The notes: generated by a model from the sequence alone, not told the origin. Counted from the first letter of the stretch, positions 1 through 9,055 are shown. The stretch is DNA of 64,000 nt from Nocardia africana NBRC 100379 (GCF_001612635.1 NZ_BDAV01000014.1:62001-126000), one strand, 5' to 3'. Numbers and translations: made by a program.

Positions 1-36
1 GTTCACGACCACGATCACGACAGCAAGGACGACGTC

Positions 37-522
37 ATGGAATCCCGTTTCACCCTCACCGACAGCGCACTCGGCGCCAAGTTCGCCAAGCGATTCGGCA
101 ACACCAGCATGGTCATCCTCCAGTCGACGCTGCCCAAGGCCACCCAGGACCTGATGATGCTGCGCGTCAGCCAGATCAACGGTTGCGGCTGGTGCACCGA
201 CGTTCACAGCAAGGACCTCGCAGCCGCCGGGGAACCCGCGGTGCGCATCAACCTGGTCGCCGCGTGGCGCGAGGCGTCGGTGTTCTCCGAGGCCGAGCGG
301 GCGGCGCTGGCGCTGGCCGAGGAGGGCACCCGCCTCGCCGACGCCCACCAGGGCGTATCGGACGAGACCTGGGCGCAGGTGCGCAAGCACTACGACGACG
401 ACCAGATCGCCGCACTGGTCGGCCTGGTCGCGCAGATCAACGCCGCCAACCGGCTCGGCGTGATCGTGCGCCAGCAGGGCGGCTCGTACGAGCCCGGTAT
501 GTTCGCCGAGATCGACGGCTGA
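37..522 (+). CDS. AhpD-like carboxymuconolactone decarboxylase family protein
   Basis: 161-residue all-helical protein of the CMD/AhpD-like family. The sequence shows INGCGWCTDVHSKDL near residues 47-61, which is the family's C-x2-C-x3-H peroxidatic centre. By family knowledge such proteins are small alkylhydroperoxidases acting with thiol reductants in the cytoplasm. The ATG is preceded by AAGGA at about seven bases. The frame is also open to the window's left edge with a His/Asp-rich stretch, so a longer N-terminus starting outside the window cannot be excluded. The substrate is unknown. Confidence 0.85.
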   Translation: MESRFTLTDSALGAKFAKRFGNTSMVILQSTLPKATQDLMMLRVSQINGCGWCTDVHSKDLAAAGEPAVRINLVAAWREASVFSEAERAALALAEEGTRLADAHQGVSDETWAQVRKHYDDDQIAALVGLVAQINAANRLGVIVRQQGGSYEPGMFAEIDG

Positions 523-584
523 TCAGCGGGCGAAACGCGGTCCGGCCCAGGGGTAGACGGCCTGGGCCGGACCTCGGCGGGGTG

Positions 585-1625
585 TTACTGCGTGGCCTCG
601 GACAGGATCGCAAGCACCGGTTCCGAGGTGTAGAACGGTTCGAGGCGTTCGCGAATCAGCTTGGCCAGCACGCCGTTTCGCTTCGCCGCCTCGACCACTA
701 CGGGGCCGTAGCGCAGGATCTCGGTGCGGATGTCGTCGGCGGACAGGCCCAGTTCGGGCAGCAGCGCGCCGAGGGTGTGGTCGCCGTATTTGGTGAAGAA
801 CACGTCGACACATTCGTCGAGGAGGACACCCACGTACTCCTTGTCGCGGGTGGTGACGACGATGCGATGGATCAGCAGGGCGAGTTCACGCAGGTCGGCC
901 TGGGTCAGGTAGTCGCGCAGACCGCTGACCGGCTCACCGGCGTGCAGATCCCAGAACTCCATCGCCGCGCCGTGGACCGGTGCGTCGCGCAGCATTTCGC
1001 GGATCGCGTTGTTGGTGCGCTTGAGGGCGAACATCGCGCCCTTGCCGGCCATATCGCCGATGAAGGTGCCGCTGCTGGCCTTCTCGGCGGCCTTGCGGGC
1101 GGACTTGGCCGCGTTGGTGCCGAACGACACCAGCGATCCGACGCCCGGAACCTTGCTGGCCATCTGCCGGTTCGACTCCATGAAGTCGTCGATCAGCTTG
1201 TCGACGAATTTGGACGCCGCCTTCGCGACCAAGGGGCTTTCGGTCAGCCGCTCCAACAGGCGCTCCTGCGCCTGGTGCATGCCGAAGATCTTCTCCAGCA
1301 ACGCTTCCACGGGTTCGCGGTCCACGACGTCGCCGAGGGTGTAGTCGTTGTTCTCGGCGATGTTGTCGTAGATGGCGTCGGCGAACACCGCCACCGAATC
1401 CTGGAGCACCGGGCTGCCGCCGATGCGGTTCACCACGGTGCGCACCGTCTGCCGGGCGTCGGCGACGGAGACCACATCGCGGAAGACGATGGTGTCGGCG
1501 ACCGCCAGCACATCGTCGACGTCGCGGGCGACGACCTCGGCGAACCGATCTCCCGTCACCTCCGCGAGCAGGTAGTCCACTTGCGCGTCGAGCAGTTTCG
1601 CGGCGATGTCCTGTGCTGCGGTCAT
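585..1625 (-). CDS. conserved hypothetical protein, Gly/Ala-rich helical centre
   Basis: 346 residues, not recognised. It begins MTAAQDIAAKLL; a longer frame exists upstream but would run through the intergenic gap without a better start. It is mostly predicted helical, with a Gly/Ala/Ser-rich segment around residues 155-205 (VPGVGSLVSFG, then GTFIGDMAGKGAMF) that could pack against a membrane or another helix. No signal peptide or catalytic motif is visible. It lies 41 bases downstream of the 161-residue unknown gene and is probably cotranscribed with it and with the alpha/beta hydrolase. No function is proposed. Confidence 0.75.
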   Translation of the reverse strand: MTAAQDIAAKLLDAQVDYLLAEVTGDRFAEVVARDVDDVLAVADTIVFRDVVSVADARQTVRTVVNRIGGSPVLQDSVAVFADAIYDNIAENNDYTLGDVVDREPVEALLEKIFGMHQAQERLLERLTESPLVAKAASKFVDKLIDDFMESNRQMASKVPGVGSLVSFGTNAAKSARKAAEKASSGTFIGDMAGKGAMFALKRTNNAIREMLRDAPVHGAAMEFWDLHAGEPVSGLRDYLTQADLRELALLIHRIVVTTRDKEYVGVLLDECVDVFFTKYGDHTLGALLPELGLSADDIRTEILRYGPVVVEAAKRNGVLAKLIRERLEPFYTSEPVLAILSEATQ

Positions 1626-1666
1626 CGGTTCCCCTTCAGCTGTCCGGACCGCCGGACCAGCCGGAA

Positions 1667-2152
1667 TCACACGTCGTCGCGCAGCGACTTCCGGATCTCG
1701 TCCAGGCGTTCCCGCGCGGCTTTCTCCCGCGCCTGCCATTGTTCGTCGGCGCTGCGGCCCGCCGGTGTCTGCCGGTCGAGTTCGCCCATCCCCTGGGCGG
1801 TGCCGTAGCGCTGCTCGACCTTATCGCGAACTGACTCGAAAGTAGGGACTCCGGATTCGGAATACCCGCCGGGCACCCCGAAGCCCTCCGGCGGCAGCGG
1901 CACACCCGAGCCCACCGCGACCTGCCCGAATCCGCCGGAAATCGGCGGCGGCACGGCGGCGGCAGCGCCGGGAGTGTCCGAACTCACATCGGGCTGGGGC
2001 TCGGCACGAGTGGGGCGGGCCGCCAGTTCGACCGCGGTCAGATGCAACTTCTCCAGACCCGGCCGGCCCGTGGTCGCGGTGACCACGACCTCGAGCAGAT
2101 CCTCATCCTGCAGCGCGGCGAGCACTGCCGCCATATCACCGGTGTCGGACAT
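1667..2152 (-). CDS. hypothetical protein with Pro/Gly-rich linker
   Basis: 161 residues, not recognised. The N-terminal ~50 residues (MSDTGDMAAVLAALQDEDLLEV) look like a small folded domain. They are followed by a disordered Pro/Gly/Ala-rich linker of about 65 residues and a charged C-terminal helix with Glu/Arg/Lys repeats (residues ~115-161) that may form a coiled coil. It sits between the hydrolase gene and the 346-residue unknown gene on the same strand, with gaps of about 40 bases, which suggests one operon. No function can be assigned. Confidence 0.7.
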   Translation of the reverse strand: MSDTGDMAAVLAALQDEDLLEVVVTATTGRPGLEKLHLTAVELAARPTRAEPQPDVSSDTPGAAAAVPPPISGGFGQVAVGSGVPLPPEGFGVPGGYSESGVPTFESVRDKVEQRYGTAQGMGELDRQTPAGRSADEQWQAREKAARERLDEIRKSLRDDV

Positions 2153-2191
2153 GCACCCAGGCTACGCATCGCGACCGCGGTCCGGCCGGTT

Positions 2192-2974
2192 TCACTCGCC
2201 GGTCACCGATTCCACGCCCGCGAGCACATCGCGCACCCACGCCGATACCGTTCCCGACCACCCGGGAATCGAGACCAGAGTGTTGTGACCGGCGTTCGGG
2301 TAGATCAGCAACCGCTTGGGGTCGGCCGCCGCCGCGTGCAGCGTCCGGCCCATCTCGACGGGCAGGAGTTCGTCGGCCTCGCCGTGCATGACGAACGTCG
2401 GCACGCGCAGCGTGCGGAGTCGCTGCAGCGTCGGAAACGCGTTCGGCACCAGAGCTTTCGGAATGAAGGGGTAGACCGCGCGGGCCGCGTCGCGCAGGCC
2501 GGTGAAGGTGGACATCAGGATCATCGCGGCGGGCGGATGTTCGGTCGCCAGCTCCGTGACGACCGCGCCACCGAGCGACTTACCCAGGTACACAACGCGT
2601 TTCGGGTCCACACCGGACTGCTCCAGCAGCGCCCGGCGGGCGGCCCGGGCATCCAGATACAGTCCGCGTTCGCTCGGACGGCCCGGACTGCGACCGTAAC
2701 CGCGATAGTCGAAGGTCAGCACGTTCAAACCGGCGGCGGCCAGCAACGCCAGGATCGGCGAGCGATCGCCGATATTGCCGCCGTTGCCGTGGGCGTAGAG
2801 CACGTGAGCGATCGGCTGCTCGGCGCGCACGAACCACGCGTTGATCCGGGCCTCGTCGTCCGCGGTGAGCCAGAGGTCCTCGTGGACGTACCCGAACTGC
2901 TCGGGCGTCATGGTGATCCGACGTTCGGGATGGAACGTCAGCGCGTTGAGCACGCCCTCGGCCGGATGTCGCAT
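2192..2974 (-). CDS. alpha/beta hydrolase
   Basis: 260-residue alpha/beta-hydrolase-fold protein. The oxyanion region reads YAHGNGGNIGDR (residues ~59-70). The nucleophile elbow is GKSLGG (Ser near residue 131). The late Asp is in MHGEADELLP, and the catalytic His is in NAGHNTL near the C-terminus. By family it is a cytoplasmic serine hydrolase of the Bem46/ABHD13-like group, with unknown substrate. No signal peptide is present. It is the first gene of a probable minus-strand operon with the two unknown genes that follow it. The ATG at 2974 was chosen because the next in-frame ATG would remove the first strand. Confidence 0.85.
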   Translation of the reverse strand: MRHPAEGVLNALTFHPERRITMTPEQFGYVHEDLWLTADDEARINAWFVRAEQPIAHVLYAHGNGGNIGDRSPILALLAAAGLNVLTFDYRGYGRSPGRPSERGLYLDARAARRALLEQSGVDPKRVVYLGKSLGGAVVTELATEHPPAAMILMSTFTGLRDAARAVYPFIPKALVPNAFPTLQRLRTLRVPTFVMHGEADELLPVEMGRTLHAAAADPKRLLIYPNAGHNTLVSIPGWSGTVSAWVRDVLAGVESVTGE

Positions 2975-3024
2975 AATCCCTTCCTAGCGCCAACCACCAC
3001 TCAGTCTCCACCCAGCCGCTGAAT

Positions 3025-3369
3025 TCACAGGTTCAGATGCAGGCGTAGCGCTCGGTCCACTTCCTTGATCAGTGCCGGCGGCAAGGTGCCGAGTACCCGG
3101 CCCACTCGTTCCACAGACACGGAACGAACCTGTTCGGCCTGCGCTTTCGACGCCACCCGCAAGCCGGGGACATCTTCCAACAGCACCTGAAACGGGAAGA
3201 CCTTGTCCGTATTGCTCGTCACCGGCACCACGGTGACGACGCCACGGCCGAGCTGAACCGCACGCCGGTTGGCTCCGTCGTTGCTCACAACGACAGCGGG
3301 ACGTGTCTTCGCCACCTCGTTTCCCCGGACCGGGTCGAGATCGACCAGCACGACATCCCCGCGCCGCAC
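3025..3369 (-). CDS. mazF: MazF/PemK-family endoribonuclease toxin
   Basis: 114 residues. The sequence begins MRRGDVVLVDLDPVRGNE and contains TRPAVVVSND and VVTVVPVTSN, the typical PemK/MazF SH3-like barrel strands. Proteins of this family cleave single-stranded RNA at short sequences and are neutralised by the cognate antitoxin. The closest match I recognise is MazF9 of M. tuberculosis, because the PFQVLL, KAQAEQ and LGRGV segments are shared. It starts at GTG, overlapping the antitoxin stop (TAG) by one base, so translation is coupled. Cleavage specificity cannot be read from the sequence. Confidence 0.93.
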   Translation of the reverse strand: MRRGDVVLVDLDPVRGNEVAKTRPAVVVSNDGANRRAVQLGRGVVTVVPVTSNTDKVFPFQVLLEDVPGLRVASKAQAEQVRSVSVERVGRVLGTLPPALIKEVDRALRLHLNL

Positions 3370-3581
3370 TACAGGTCACCGGTCGCGACCGACCAGGCCG
3401 CTTCCTCGCCCGCTTCTTCCCACTCTTCCCACGCCTGTTCATAGGCATCTTCCAGGGCGCGGGCACGCAGCAGCTCGATGGCTTTGTGCACAGCGGCGGA
3501 CCGACCAGGCAAACCGGACCGACATACTTCCTCGTCGATCGTCGCCAGGTCGTCCTCAGACAGACTCACACTCAGCTTCAT
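3369..3581 (-). CDS. mazE: MazE-type ribbon-helix-helix antitoxin
   Basis: 70 residues. The N-terminus MKLSVSLSEDDLATIDE is a ribbon-helix-helix DNA-binding strand and helix. The acidic, Trp-rich C-terminus (EQAWEEWEEAGEEAAW) is the expected toxin-binding tail. It resembles MazE9 of M. tuberculosis. It lies 36 bases downstream of pheT on the same strand, so it could receive read-through from pheST. An AT-richer segment directly upstream, with TAGCAT seven bases before the ATG, would allow a leaderless transcript of its own. A short palindrome sits over this promoter. Confidence 0.92.
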   Translation of the reverse strand: MKLSVSLSEDDLATIDEEVCRSGLPGRSAAVHKAIELLRARALEDAYEQAWEEWEEAGEEAAWSVATGDL

Positions 3582-3591
3582 ACTATAAATG

Positions 3592-3603
3592 CTACCAGGG
3601 TAG
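3592..3603 (-). promoter_or_regulatory. candidate mazEF autoregulatory operator
   Basis: CTACCAGGGTAG is an inverted repeat (5-base arms, 2-base spacer) that lies 11 bases upstream of the mazE start and overlaps the possible -10 element TAGCAT. MazE-type antitoxins bind such palindromes to repress their own operon. The site assignment is inference. Confidence 0.45.
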
Positions 3604-3617
3604 GAATTACATTCGCA

Positions 3618-6119
3618 CTACCCGCGCAGGACCGCCCCGACCGCGTCGGCCGCCGCCGCGACGGCGGAATCGCGGGCCGCGCTGGCCTCGTCCTCGGTGA
3701 GGGTGCGGTCGCTCGCGCGGAAGCGCAGCGCGTAGGTGAGGGATTTGCGGCCCTCTCCAGCCTGTGCGCCTTCGTAGACGTCGAACAGCGCGATGTCCTC
3801 GAGCAGCTCGCCCGCGCCGGTGCGCAGCGCCGATTCGACCTGGGCCGCGCCCACGGTCTTCTCGACACTCACCGACACGTCCTGCAGGACCGCCGGGAAG
3901 GCGGAAACCACCGGGGCGGGCCGGGATTCGCGCAGTGGCAGCGCGTCCAGATCCAGTTCCAGCGCGCAGGTGCGCGGCGGCAGACCGCTGCGCTCGAGGA
4001 CGGCCGGATGCAGTTCCCCGGCGTGGCCCACCACCGTGCCGTCGACCAGCAGTTCCGCACAGCGGCCCGGATGGAACGGCAGGTAGGCGGCGGGGCGGCG
4101 CTCGATCGTGACCCCGGCGGCATCGGCGACGGCGTCGGCGAGGGCGAACGCGTCGGCCGCCTCGGCGACCCGGCCCGGGCCCCACGGGCCACGCGGTTCC
4201 CGCCGGCCGGTCAGGACCGCGGCGACGTGCACCGGCTGGGCGGGCAGGGATTCGATCAGCTCGCGGATCTGCTCGTCGGTGGGACGGCGGTCGACCGGCA
4301 GTTCGGCCACCGCGTGGGTGTCCGGACCGGGCAGGACGACCTGGGCGATGCCGTAGATCGACAGATCGCGCTCACCCCGGGAGATGTTACGGGCGGCCAC
4401 CTCGAGCAGGGCGGGCAACAGCGTGGTCGCCAGTTCCGCCTTCTCCACGTCGAGCGGATTCAGCACGCGCATGGTGTTGCGGCGCGGGTCGTCGGCGTCC
4501 AGACCCCAGGTGTCGAAGACCCCGGCGGTCATGAAGATCGGCGCGGGCACCTCCACACATCCGGAGAAGGCGAGCGCACGGCTGACGGCCCGGCGACGGC
4601 GCTGCACGGCGGTGAGGCCGCGCCCGGCCGGAGCGGTCGGCAGCACCGACGGAATCTGCTCCAAGCCCTCGAGCCGCAGCACCTCCTCCACCAGATCGGC
4701 GGGCTGGGTGAGATCGGGTCGCCAGCTCGGCGGGGTCACGACCAGCTGACCGTGGCCGGTCTCGCTGACGCTCACCTCGACCGCGCAGCCGATCTGCGCG
4801 AGCCGGCGCGCCGAGGTGCCGGTGGGATAGACCACGCCCGCGGTGCGGTCGGCCAGATCGATATCCATCCGGATCGGTTCGGTGGCGGGCACCGGGAGCC
4901 GCACGTCGGTCAGCGCCGCCTCCACTGTGCCACCGGCGATGTCGGCCAGCAGAGTGGCGGCGCGGTCGAGCGCGGCGACGTTGATCTCCGGATCGACGAC
5001 GCGCTCGTAGCGCTTGCCCGCTTCGGAGACCAGCTTGTGCCGGCGCGCGGTGCGGTAGACCGCCAGCGGATTCCAGGTCGCCGCCTCCAGCAGGATGTCG
5101 GTGGTGGCGTCGCCGACCTCGGTGCTCGCGCCGCCCATGATGCCGGCCAGCGAGATCACGCCCGAATCGTCGGTGATGACGACATCTTCGGCGTCCAGCA
5201 CACGCTCGACCTCGTCGAGGGTGCGCAGCGTCTCGCCGGTGTGCGCGCGCCGGATGACCAGCGGCCCGGACACTTTCGCGGCGTCGAAGGCGTGCAGCGG
5301 CTGACCCAGTTCCAGCATGACGTAGTTGGTGACATCCACCGCGGGTGAGATCGGCCGCACCCCGGCCAGCAGCAGCCGGCGCTGCAACCACCACGGGCTC
5401 ACCGCGTTCGGGTCGACGCCGGTGACCATGCGCACCGCGAAGCGGGTGCAGCCGGATTCCGGTTCGACGGTCACGGAGTAGGCGTCGGCCTCGTCGTCGG
5501 GCAGCGTGCGCACCGCGGGATCGGCGTAGTCGAGGTCGAAACCGCAGGCGAGCTCGCGCGCCAGGCCGCGCACCGAGAAGCAGTAGCCACGATCCGGGGT
5601 GATGTTGAGTTCGATCACCGTATCGTCGAGGCCCAGCAGTTCGTTGGCGTCGGCGCCCGGTTCGGCGGTGCCCGGCTCCAGCACCAGAATGCCCGAATGG
5701 TCCTTGCCGATACCGAGTTCGGCGACCGAGCAGATCATGCCGTTGGAGACGTGGCCGTAGGTCTTGCGCGAGCTGATGGCGAATCCGCCCGGCAGCACAC
5801 CGCCCGGCAGCACCACGACCACGAGGTCACCGACCGCGAAATTGCGTGCGCCGCAGACGATCTCCTGCAGTTCCGGCCTGCCGATATCGACCTTGCAGAA
5901 GCGGATCGGCTTCTTGAACTCGGTCAGTTCGGTGATCTCGGCGACCCGGCCGACCACCAGCGGGTGCTCGATATCGCCGGTGACCGGCTCGAGGGTGTCG
6001 AGTTCCTCGACCTCGAGGCCCACGCGGACGAAACCGGCGTCGAGCTCCTCGGGGGTCAGCGACCAGCCGGGGGTGGTCCGCTGCAGGGTTTCCGTCAGCC
6101 AGGACTGCGCTACTCGCAC
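3618..6119 (-). CDS. pheT: phenylalanine--tRNA ligase beta subunit
   Basis: 833 residues, the normal length of bacterial PheT. It opens with MRVAQSWLTETL and has the N-terminal tRNA-binding (EMAP-like) domain (LVVGRVAEI to GMICSVAELG, residues ~50-150). The B3/4 editing domain, the B5 domain, the catalytic-core-like domain and a C-terminal ferredoxin-fold anticodon-binding domain (FPAVLQDVSVSVEKTVGAAQVE) follow. With PheS it forms the cytoplasmic alpha2-beta2 enzyme that charges tRNA-Phe, and it edits misacylated Tyr. The start is GTG, 54 bases after the pheS stop, and the two form one operon. Confidence 0.97.
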   Translation of the reverse strand: MRVAQSWLTETLQRTTPGWSLTPEELDAGFVRVGLEVEELDTLEPVTGDIEHPLVVGRVAEITELTEFKKPIRFCKVDIGRPELQEIVCGARNFAVGDLVVVVLPGGVLPGGFAISSRKTYGHVSNGMICSVAELGIGKDHSGILVLEPGTAEPGADANELLGLDDTVIELNITPDRGYCFSVRGLARELACGFDLDYADPAVRTLPDDEADAYSVTVEPESGCTRFAVRMVTGVDPNAVSPWWLQRRLLLAGVRPISPAVDVTNYVMLELGQPLHAFDAAKVSGPLVIRRAHTGETLRTLDEVERVLDAEDVVITDDSGVISLAGIMGGASTEVGDATTDILLEAATWNPLAVYRTARRHKLVSEAGKRYERVVDPEINVAALDRAATLLADIAGGTVEAALTDVRLPVPATEPIRMDIDLADRTAGVVYPTGTSARRLAQIGCAVEVSVSETGHGQLVVTPPSWRPDLTQPADLVEEVLRLEGLEQIPSVLPTAPAGRGLTAVQRRRRAVSRALAFSGCVEVPAPIFMTAGVFDTWGLDADDPRRNTMRVLNPLDVEKAELATTLLPALLEVAARNISRGERDLSIYGIAQVVLPGPDTHAVAELPVDRRPTDEQIRELIESLPAQPVHVAAVLTGRREPRGPWGPGRVAEAADAFALADAVADAAGVTIERRPAAYLPFHPGRCAELLVDGTVVGHAGELHPAVLERSGLPPRTCALELDLDALPLRESRPAPVVSAFPAVLQDVSVSVEKTVGAAQVESALRTGAGELLEDIALFDVYEGAQAGEGRKSLTYALRFRASDRTLTEDEASAARDSAVAAAADAVGAVLRG

Positions 6120-6173
6120 GTGACGTTTCGCTTCCTCGTATGAAGGGTTCTCGGGTGGTGGATGGGGCCGGAC

Positions 6174-7247
6174 TCAGGCGCGGATGCCGAACGGCAGCGT
6201 GAAGCGCACATCGCCCTCGACGATGTCGCGCATATCCGGAATGCCGTTGCGGAACTGCAGGGTGCGCTCGAGTCCCATCCCGAAGGCGAATCCGCTGTAG
6301 ACCTCGGGATCGATACCGCTGGCGATCAGCACCTTCGGGTTGACCATGCCGCAGCCGCCCCATTCGACCCAGCCGGCGCCGCCCTTCTTGTCCGGGAACC
6401 ACACGTCGACTTCGGCGGAGGGCTCGGTGAACGGGAAGTAGTTGGGCCGCATGCGGGTTCGCGTGTCGGGACCGAACAGCGCCCGCGCGAACGCGTCCAG
6501 CGTGCCGCGCAGATGCGCCATGGTCAGGCCCTTGTCCACGGCCAGACCCTCGACCTGGGAGAAGACCGGGGTGTGGGTGGCGTCGAGTTCGTCGGTGCGG
6601 AAGGTGCGGCCCGGACACACGACGTAAATCGGCAGCTCGCGCGACAGCATGGAACGCACCTGCACCGGGGAGGTGTGGGTGCGCAGGACCTGCCTCGATC
6701 CTTCCGGCGCCACATGGAAGGTGTCCTGCATGGTGCGAGCCGGGTGATCCGGCAGGAAGTTCAGCGCGTCGAAGTTGAAGTGCTCGGTCTCGACCTCCGG
6801 GCCCTCGGCGACCTCCCAGCCCATGCCGACGAAGACGTCCTCGATCTGCTCGGAGATCACCGTGATGGGATGGCGCGCGCCGATCGGACTCCGCCGGGCC
6901 GGCAGCGTGACGTCGATCGCCTCGGCCACCAGGACGGCGGCGTCGCGTTCGGCGAGCAGCTGGGCGCGGCGGGCCTCGAAGGCGTCCGAGACCCGGCCGC
7001 GGGCCACGTTCACCCGCTTACCGGCGTCGGCCTTGTCCTGCTTGGGCAGCCCGCCCATCGCCCGCTGAGCCAGGGCGATCGGCGATTTGCCGCCCATATG
7101 CTCGGTCTTGGCGGTGGCGAGCGCATCCAGGTCGGCCGCGGCCGCGAACGCCTTTTCCGCGGCGGCGGCAGCAGCGGAGAGAGCCTCTTCGCTGAGCGCC
7201 TCCGCCGGCGTCGCTGACTGCTCGGCTGCATCCTTCTCGTCGGCCAC
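6174..7247 (-). CDS. pheS: phenylalanine--tRNA ligase alpha subunit
   Basis: 357 residues. A helical N-terminal coiled-coil domain (Ala-rich, residues ~1-95) precedes the class II catalytic core. Motif 2 includes RTHTSPVQVRSM and VCPGRTFRTDELDATHTP, and motif 3 includes FGMGLERTLQFRNGIPDMR. It carries out ATP-dependent activation of Phe and transfer to tRNA-Phe with PheT. The start is GTG at 7247, preceded by a purine-rich GGGGAGAG about 11 bases upstream. The N-terminal extension is more Ala/Glu-rich than usual. In M. tuberculosis the homologues are Rv1649-Rv1650. Confidence 0.97.
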   Translation of the reverse strand: MADEKDAAEQSATPAEALSEEALSAAAAAAEKAFAAAADLDALATAKTEHMGGKSPIALAQRAMGGLPKQDKADAGKRVNVARGRVSDAFEARRAQLLAERDAAVLVAEAIDVTLPARRSPIGARHPITVISEQIEDVFVGMGWEVAEGPEVETEHFNFDALNFLPDHPARTMQDTFHVAPEGSRQVLRTHTSPVQVRSMLSRELPIYVVCPGRTFRTDELDATHTPVFSQVEGLAVDKGLTMAHLRGTLDAFARALFGPDTRTRMRPNYFPFTEPSAEVDVWFPDKKGGAGWVEWGGCGMVNPKVLIASGIDPEVYSGFAFGMGLERTLQFRNGIPDMRDIVEGDVRFTLPFGIRA

Positions 7248-7561
7248 GATGGTTCGTCTCTCCCCTGGGCTGGTCGGGTCCGTGCGGTTGCCTGCATACG
7301 CGCATCGGGCATCGGCACATGCGATGCACGACTATGCGATGCCAACCATTGTCGCTGGTCGAATCGTAGGCGATGTCGGCAGGCCGCCTCACACGGATAT
7401 TTCCGGCGTTCGGACACTCCGCGGCATCGGCCCGACCACCGGCAATCGGTGCATCGGGGGCGGCGACGAGGCGCGCCGCCCGGGATCCGAGCGACGCGCC
7501 TGTGCAGGCCGTCTTGCGAGGCAGTCCCGGCCCGGTCACCGACGGCGCGCCGGACCCGATG
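7248..7561 (-). promoter_or_regulatory. pheST leader region with alternative GCATCG/CGATGC repeats
   Basis: A 314-base gap separates the MFS gene end from pheS and must hold the pheST promoter and leader. Two copies of GCATCG (7302, 7309) face two copies of CGATGC (7322, 7337), so a transcript could form alternative short hairpins. I see no T-box signature and no Phe-rich leader peptide. The regulatory meaning is unproven. Confidence 0.35.
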
Positions 7562-9040
7562 TCACGCGTGGGCCGGTGCGGTCACAGCGTCGTGGGCCGA
7601 GTCCGGCGCACTGGCCGGCGCCTCGATCGCGACGATGTGACGCGGCAACCGCAGTGCGACGATCACGGCCCCGACCGCCACGATCACCGCGCCGGTCCAC
7701 ACGGCCGGAACCAGCCCGTCGACGAATCCCTGCGGACTCACATACGACCCGTGAGAGGCGAAGATCGAGGCCAGAATCGCCACACCGATCGCGACGCCCA
7801 CCTCGCGGATGGTGTTGTTCGTGCCCGAGGCCATCGCCCGATCCTCGGCGGCGGCACTCGCCATGACGACGGTCGCGCTGGGCGCGAAGGTCAGGCCCAT
7901 GCCGACGCCGCCGAGCACCATGGCGCCGATGAACGAGTCGTAGCCGGCGTCGACCGTACTCACCGTCGCCATCCAGGCCAGGGCCGCGGCGAGCATCGCC
8001 TGTCCGGCCACCAGCATGGTCCGGGCGCCGATCCGTCCGACGAACAGGCCGGCCAGCGGGGCCACGACCATGGGCGCGGCGGTCCAGGGAAGGGTGCGCA
8101 GACCGGATTCGAAGGGGCTGTAGCCGCGCACGACCTGGAAGTACTGCGAGATCAGAAAGATCGCGCCGAAGACACCGACCGCGAAGGTGAAGCTGGTGAT
8201 GTTGCTGACCCGGAAGGCGCGCGACCGGAACAGTCGCAGCGGCAGCATCGGGGCGGGGGTTCGCCGCTCCCAGGCGATGAAGACGGCCAGTAGCGCGGCC
8301 CCGCCGAGCAGGCCGCTCAGCACCGGCGCGGAGGTCCAGCCGTCGTCGGCGCCGTGCACGACCGCCCACACGATCGCCAGCACTCCGCCCGCCGACAACA
8401 CCAGTCCGAGCGGATCGAAACGCCGTGCGCCGCCGAAGGATTCACCGAGCACCCGGGCCGCGAAGGGCAGCACCGCGATGCCGATCGGCACGTTCAGCCA
8501 GAAGATCCACTGCCAGCTCAGGCCGCCGACGACAGCGCCGCCGACCACCGGGCCCACCGCGATGCCCAGTCCGGAGATGCCGCCCCAGATGCCGATCGCG
8601 GCACTGCGCATCTTCTCCGGCACCGCGTCGGACAGCAGCGTCAGCGACAGCGGCATGACCGCCGCGCCGCCGAATCCCTGAATCGCGCGCGCGGCCACCA
8701 GCATCCACGGCTCGGTCGCCAGGGCGCAGGCCGCCGACGCGGCGGTGAACAGCGCGATGCCGAGGAGGAATATCCGGCGGCGGCCGAATCGGTCGCCGAG
8801 CGCGGAGGCAGTGAGCAGCAGCGACGCGAAGGACAGGGTGTAGGCGTTGACGAACCATTGCAGGTCGCTCAGCGAGGCGTTCAGTTCGGTGCGGATCACC
8901 GGCAGCGCGTTCGTGACGACCAGATTGTCCAGGGCGACCATGAACATCGGAATGCCGACGGCGGCCAGGACGGCGCCCAGCGGTCGGCGGAGGGAGCCGG
9001 ACGTGCCGGCGCCGGGAGTGGTTTCGAGGGTGGAGGTCAT
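7562..9040 (-). CDS. DHA2-family MFS drug efflux transporter
   Basis: 492 residues with about 14 predicted membrane segments. The conserved MFS motif after helix 2 reads LGDRFGRRRIFLLG, and motif C of drug antiporters is present (GISGLGIAVGPVVGGAVVGG). Members of the EmrB/QacA group export hydrophobic drugs by proton antiport. The start is ATG at 9040 (MTSTLETTP), because the upstream extension would cross the TetR operator region. It is divergent from the TetR gene at 9186, and the 145-base gap contains an inverted repeat, so it is the likely TetR target. The substrate is unknown. Confidence 0.9.
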   Translation of the reverse strand: MTSTLETTPGAGTSGSLRRPLGAVLAAVGIPMFMVALDNLVVTNALPVIRTELNASLSDLQWFVNAYTLSFASLLLTASALGDRFGRRRIFLLGIALFTAASAACALATEPWMLVAARAIQGFGGAAVMPLSLTLLSDAVPEKMRSAAIGIWGGISGLGIAVGPVVGGAVVGGLSWQWIFWLNVPIGIAVLPFAARVLGESFGGARRFDPLGLVLSAGGVLAIVWAVVHGADDGWTSAPVLSGLLGGAALLAVFIAWERRTPAPMLPLRLFRSRAFRVSNITSFTFAVGVFGAIFLISQYFQVVRGYSPFESGLRTLPWTAAPMVVAPLAGLFVGRIGARTMLVAGQAMLAAALAWMATVSTVDAGYDSFIGAMVLGGVGMGLTFAPSATVVMASAAAEDRAMASGTNNTIREVGVAIGVAILASIFASHGSYVSPQGFVDGLVPAVWTGAVIVAVGAVIVALRLPRHIVAIEAPASAPDSAHDAVTAPAHA

Positions 9041-9055
9041 CGCAGATCCTTTGTT

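Noticed and set aside
7248..7561. T-box riboswitch for pheST
   Set aside because: No T-box consensus or specifier-loop/antiterminator arrangement could be found.
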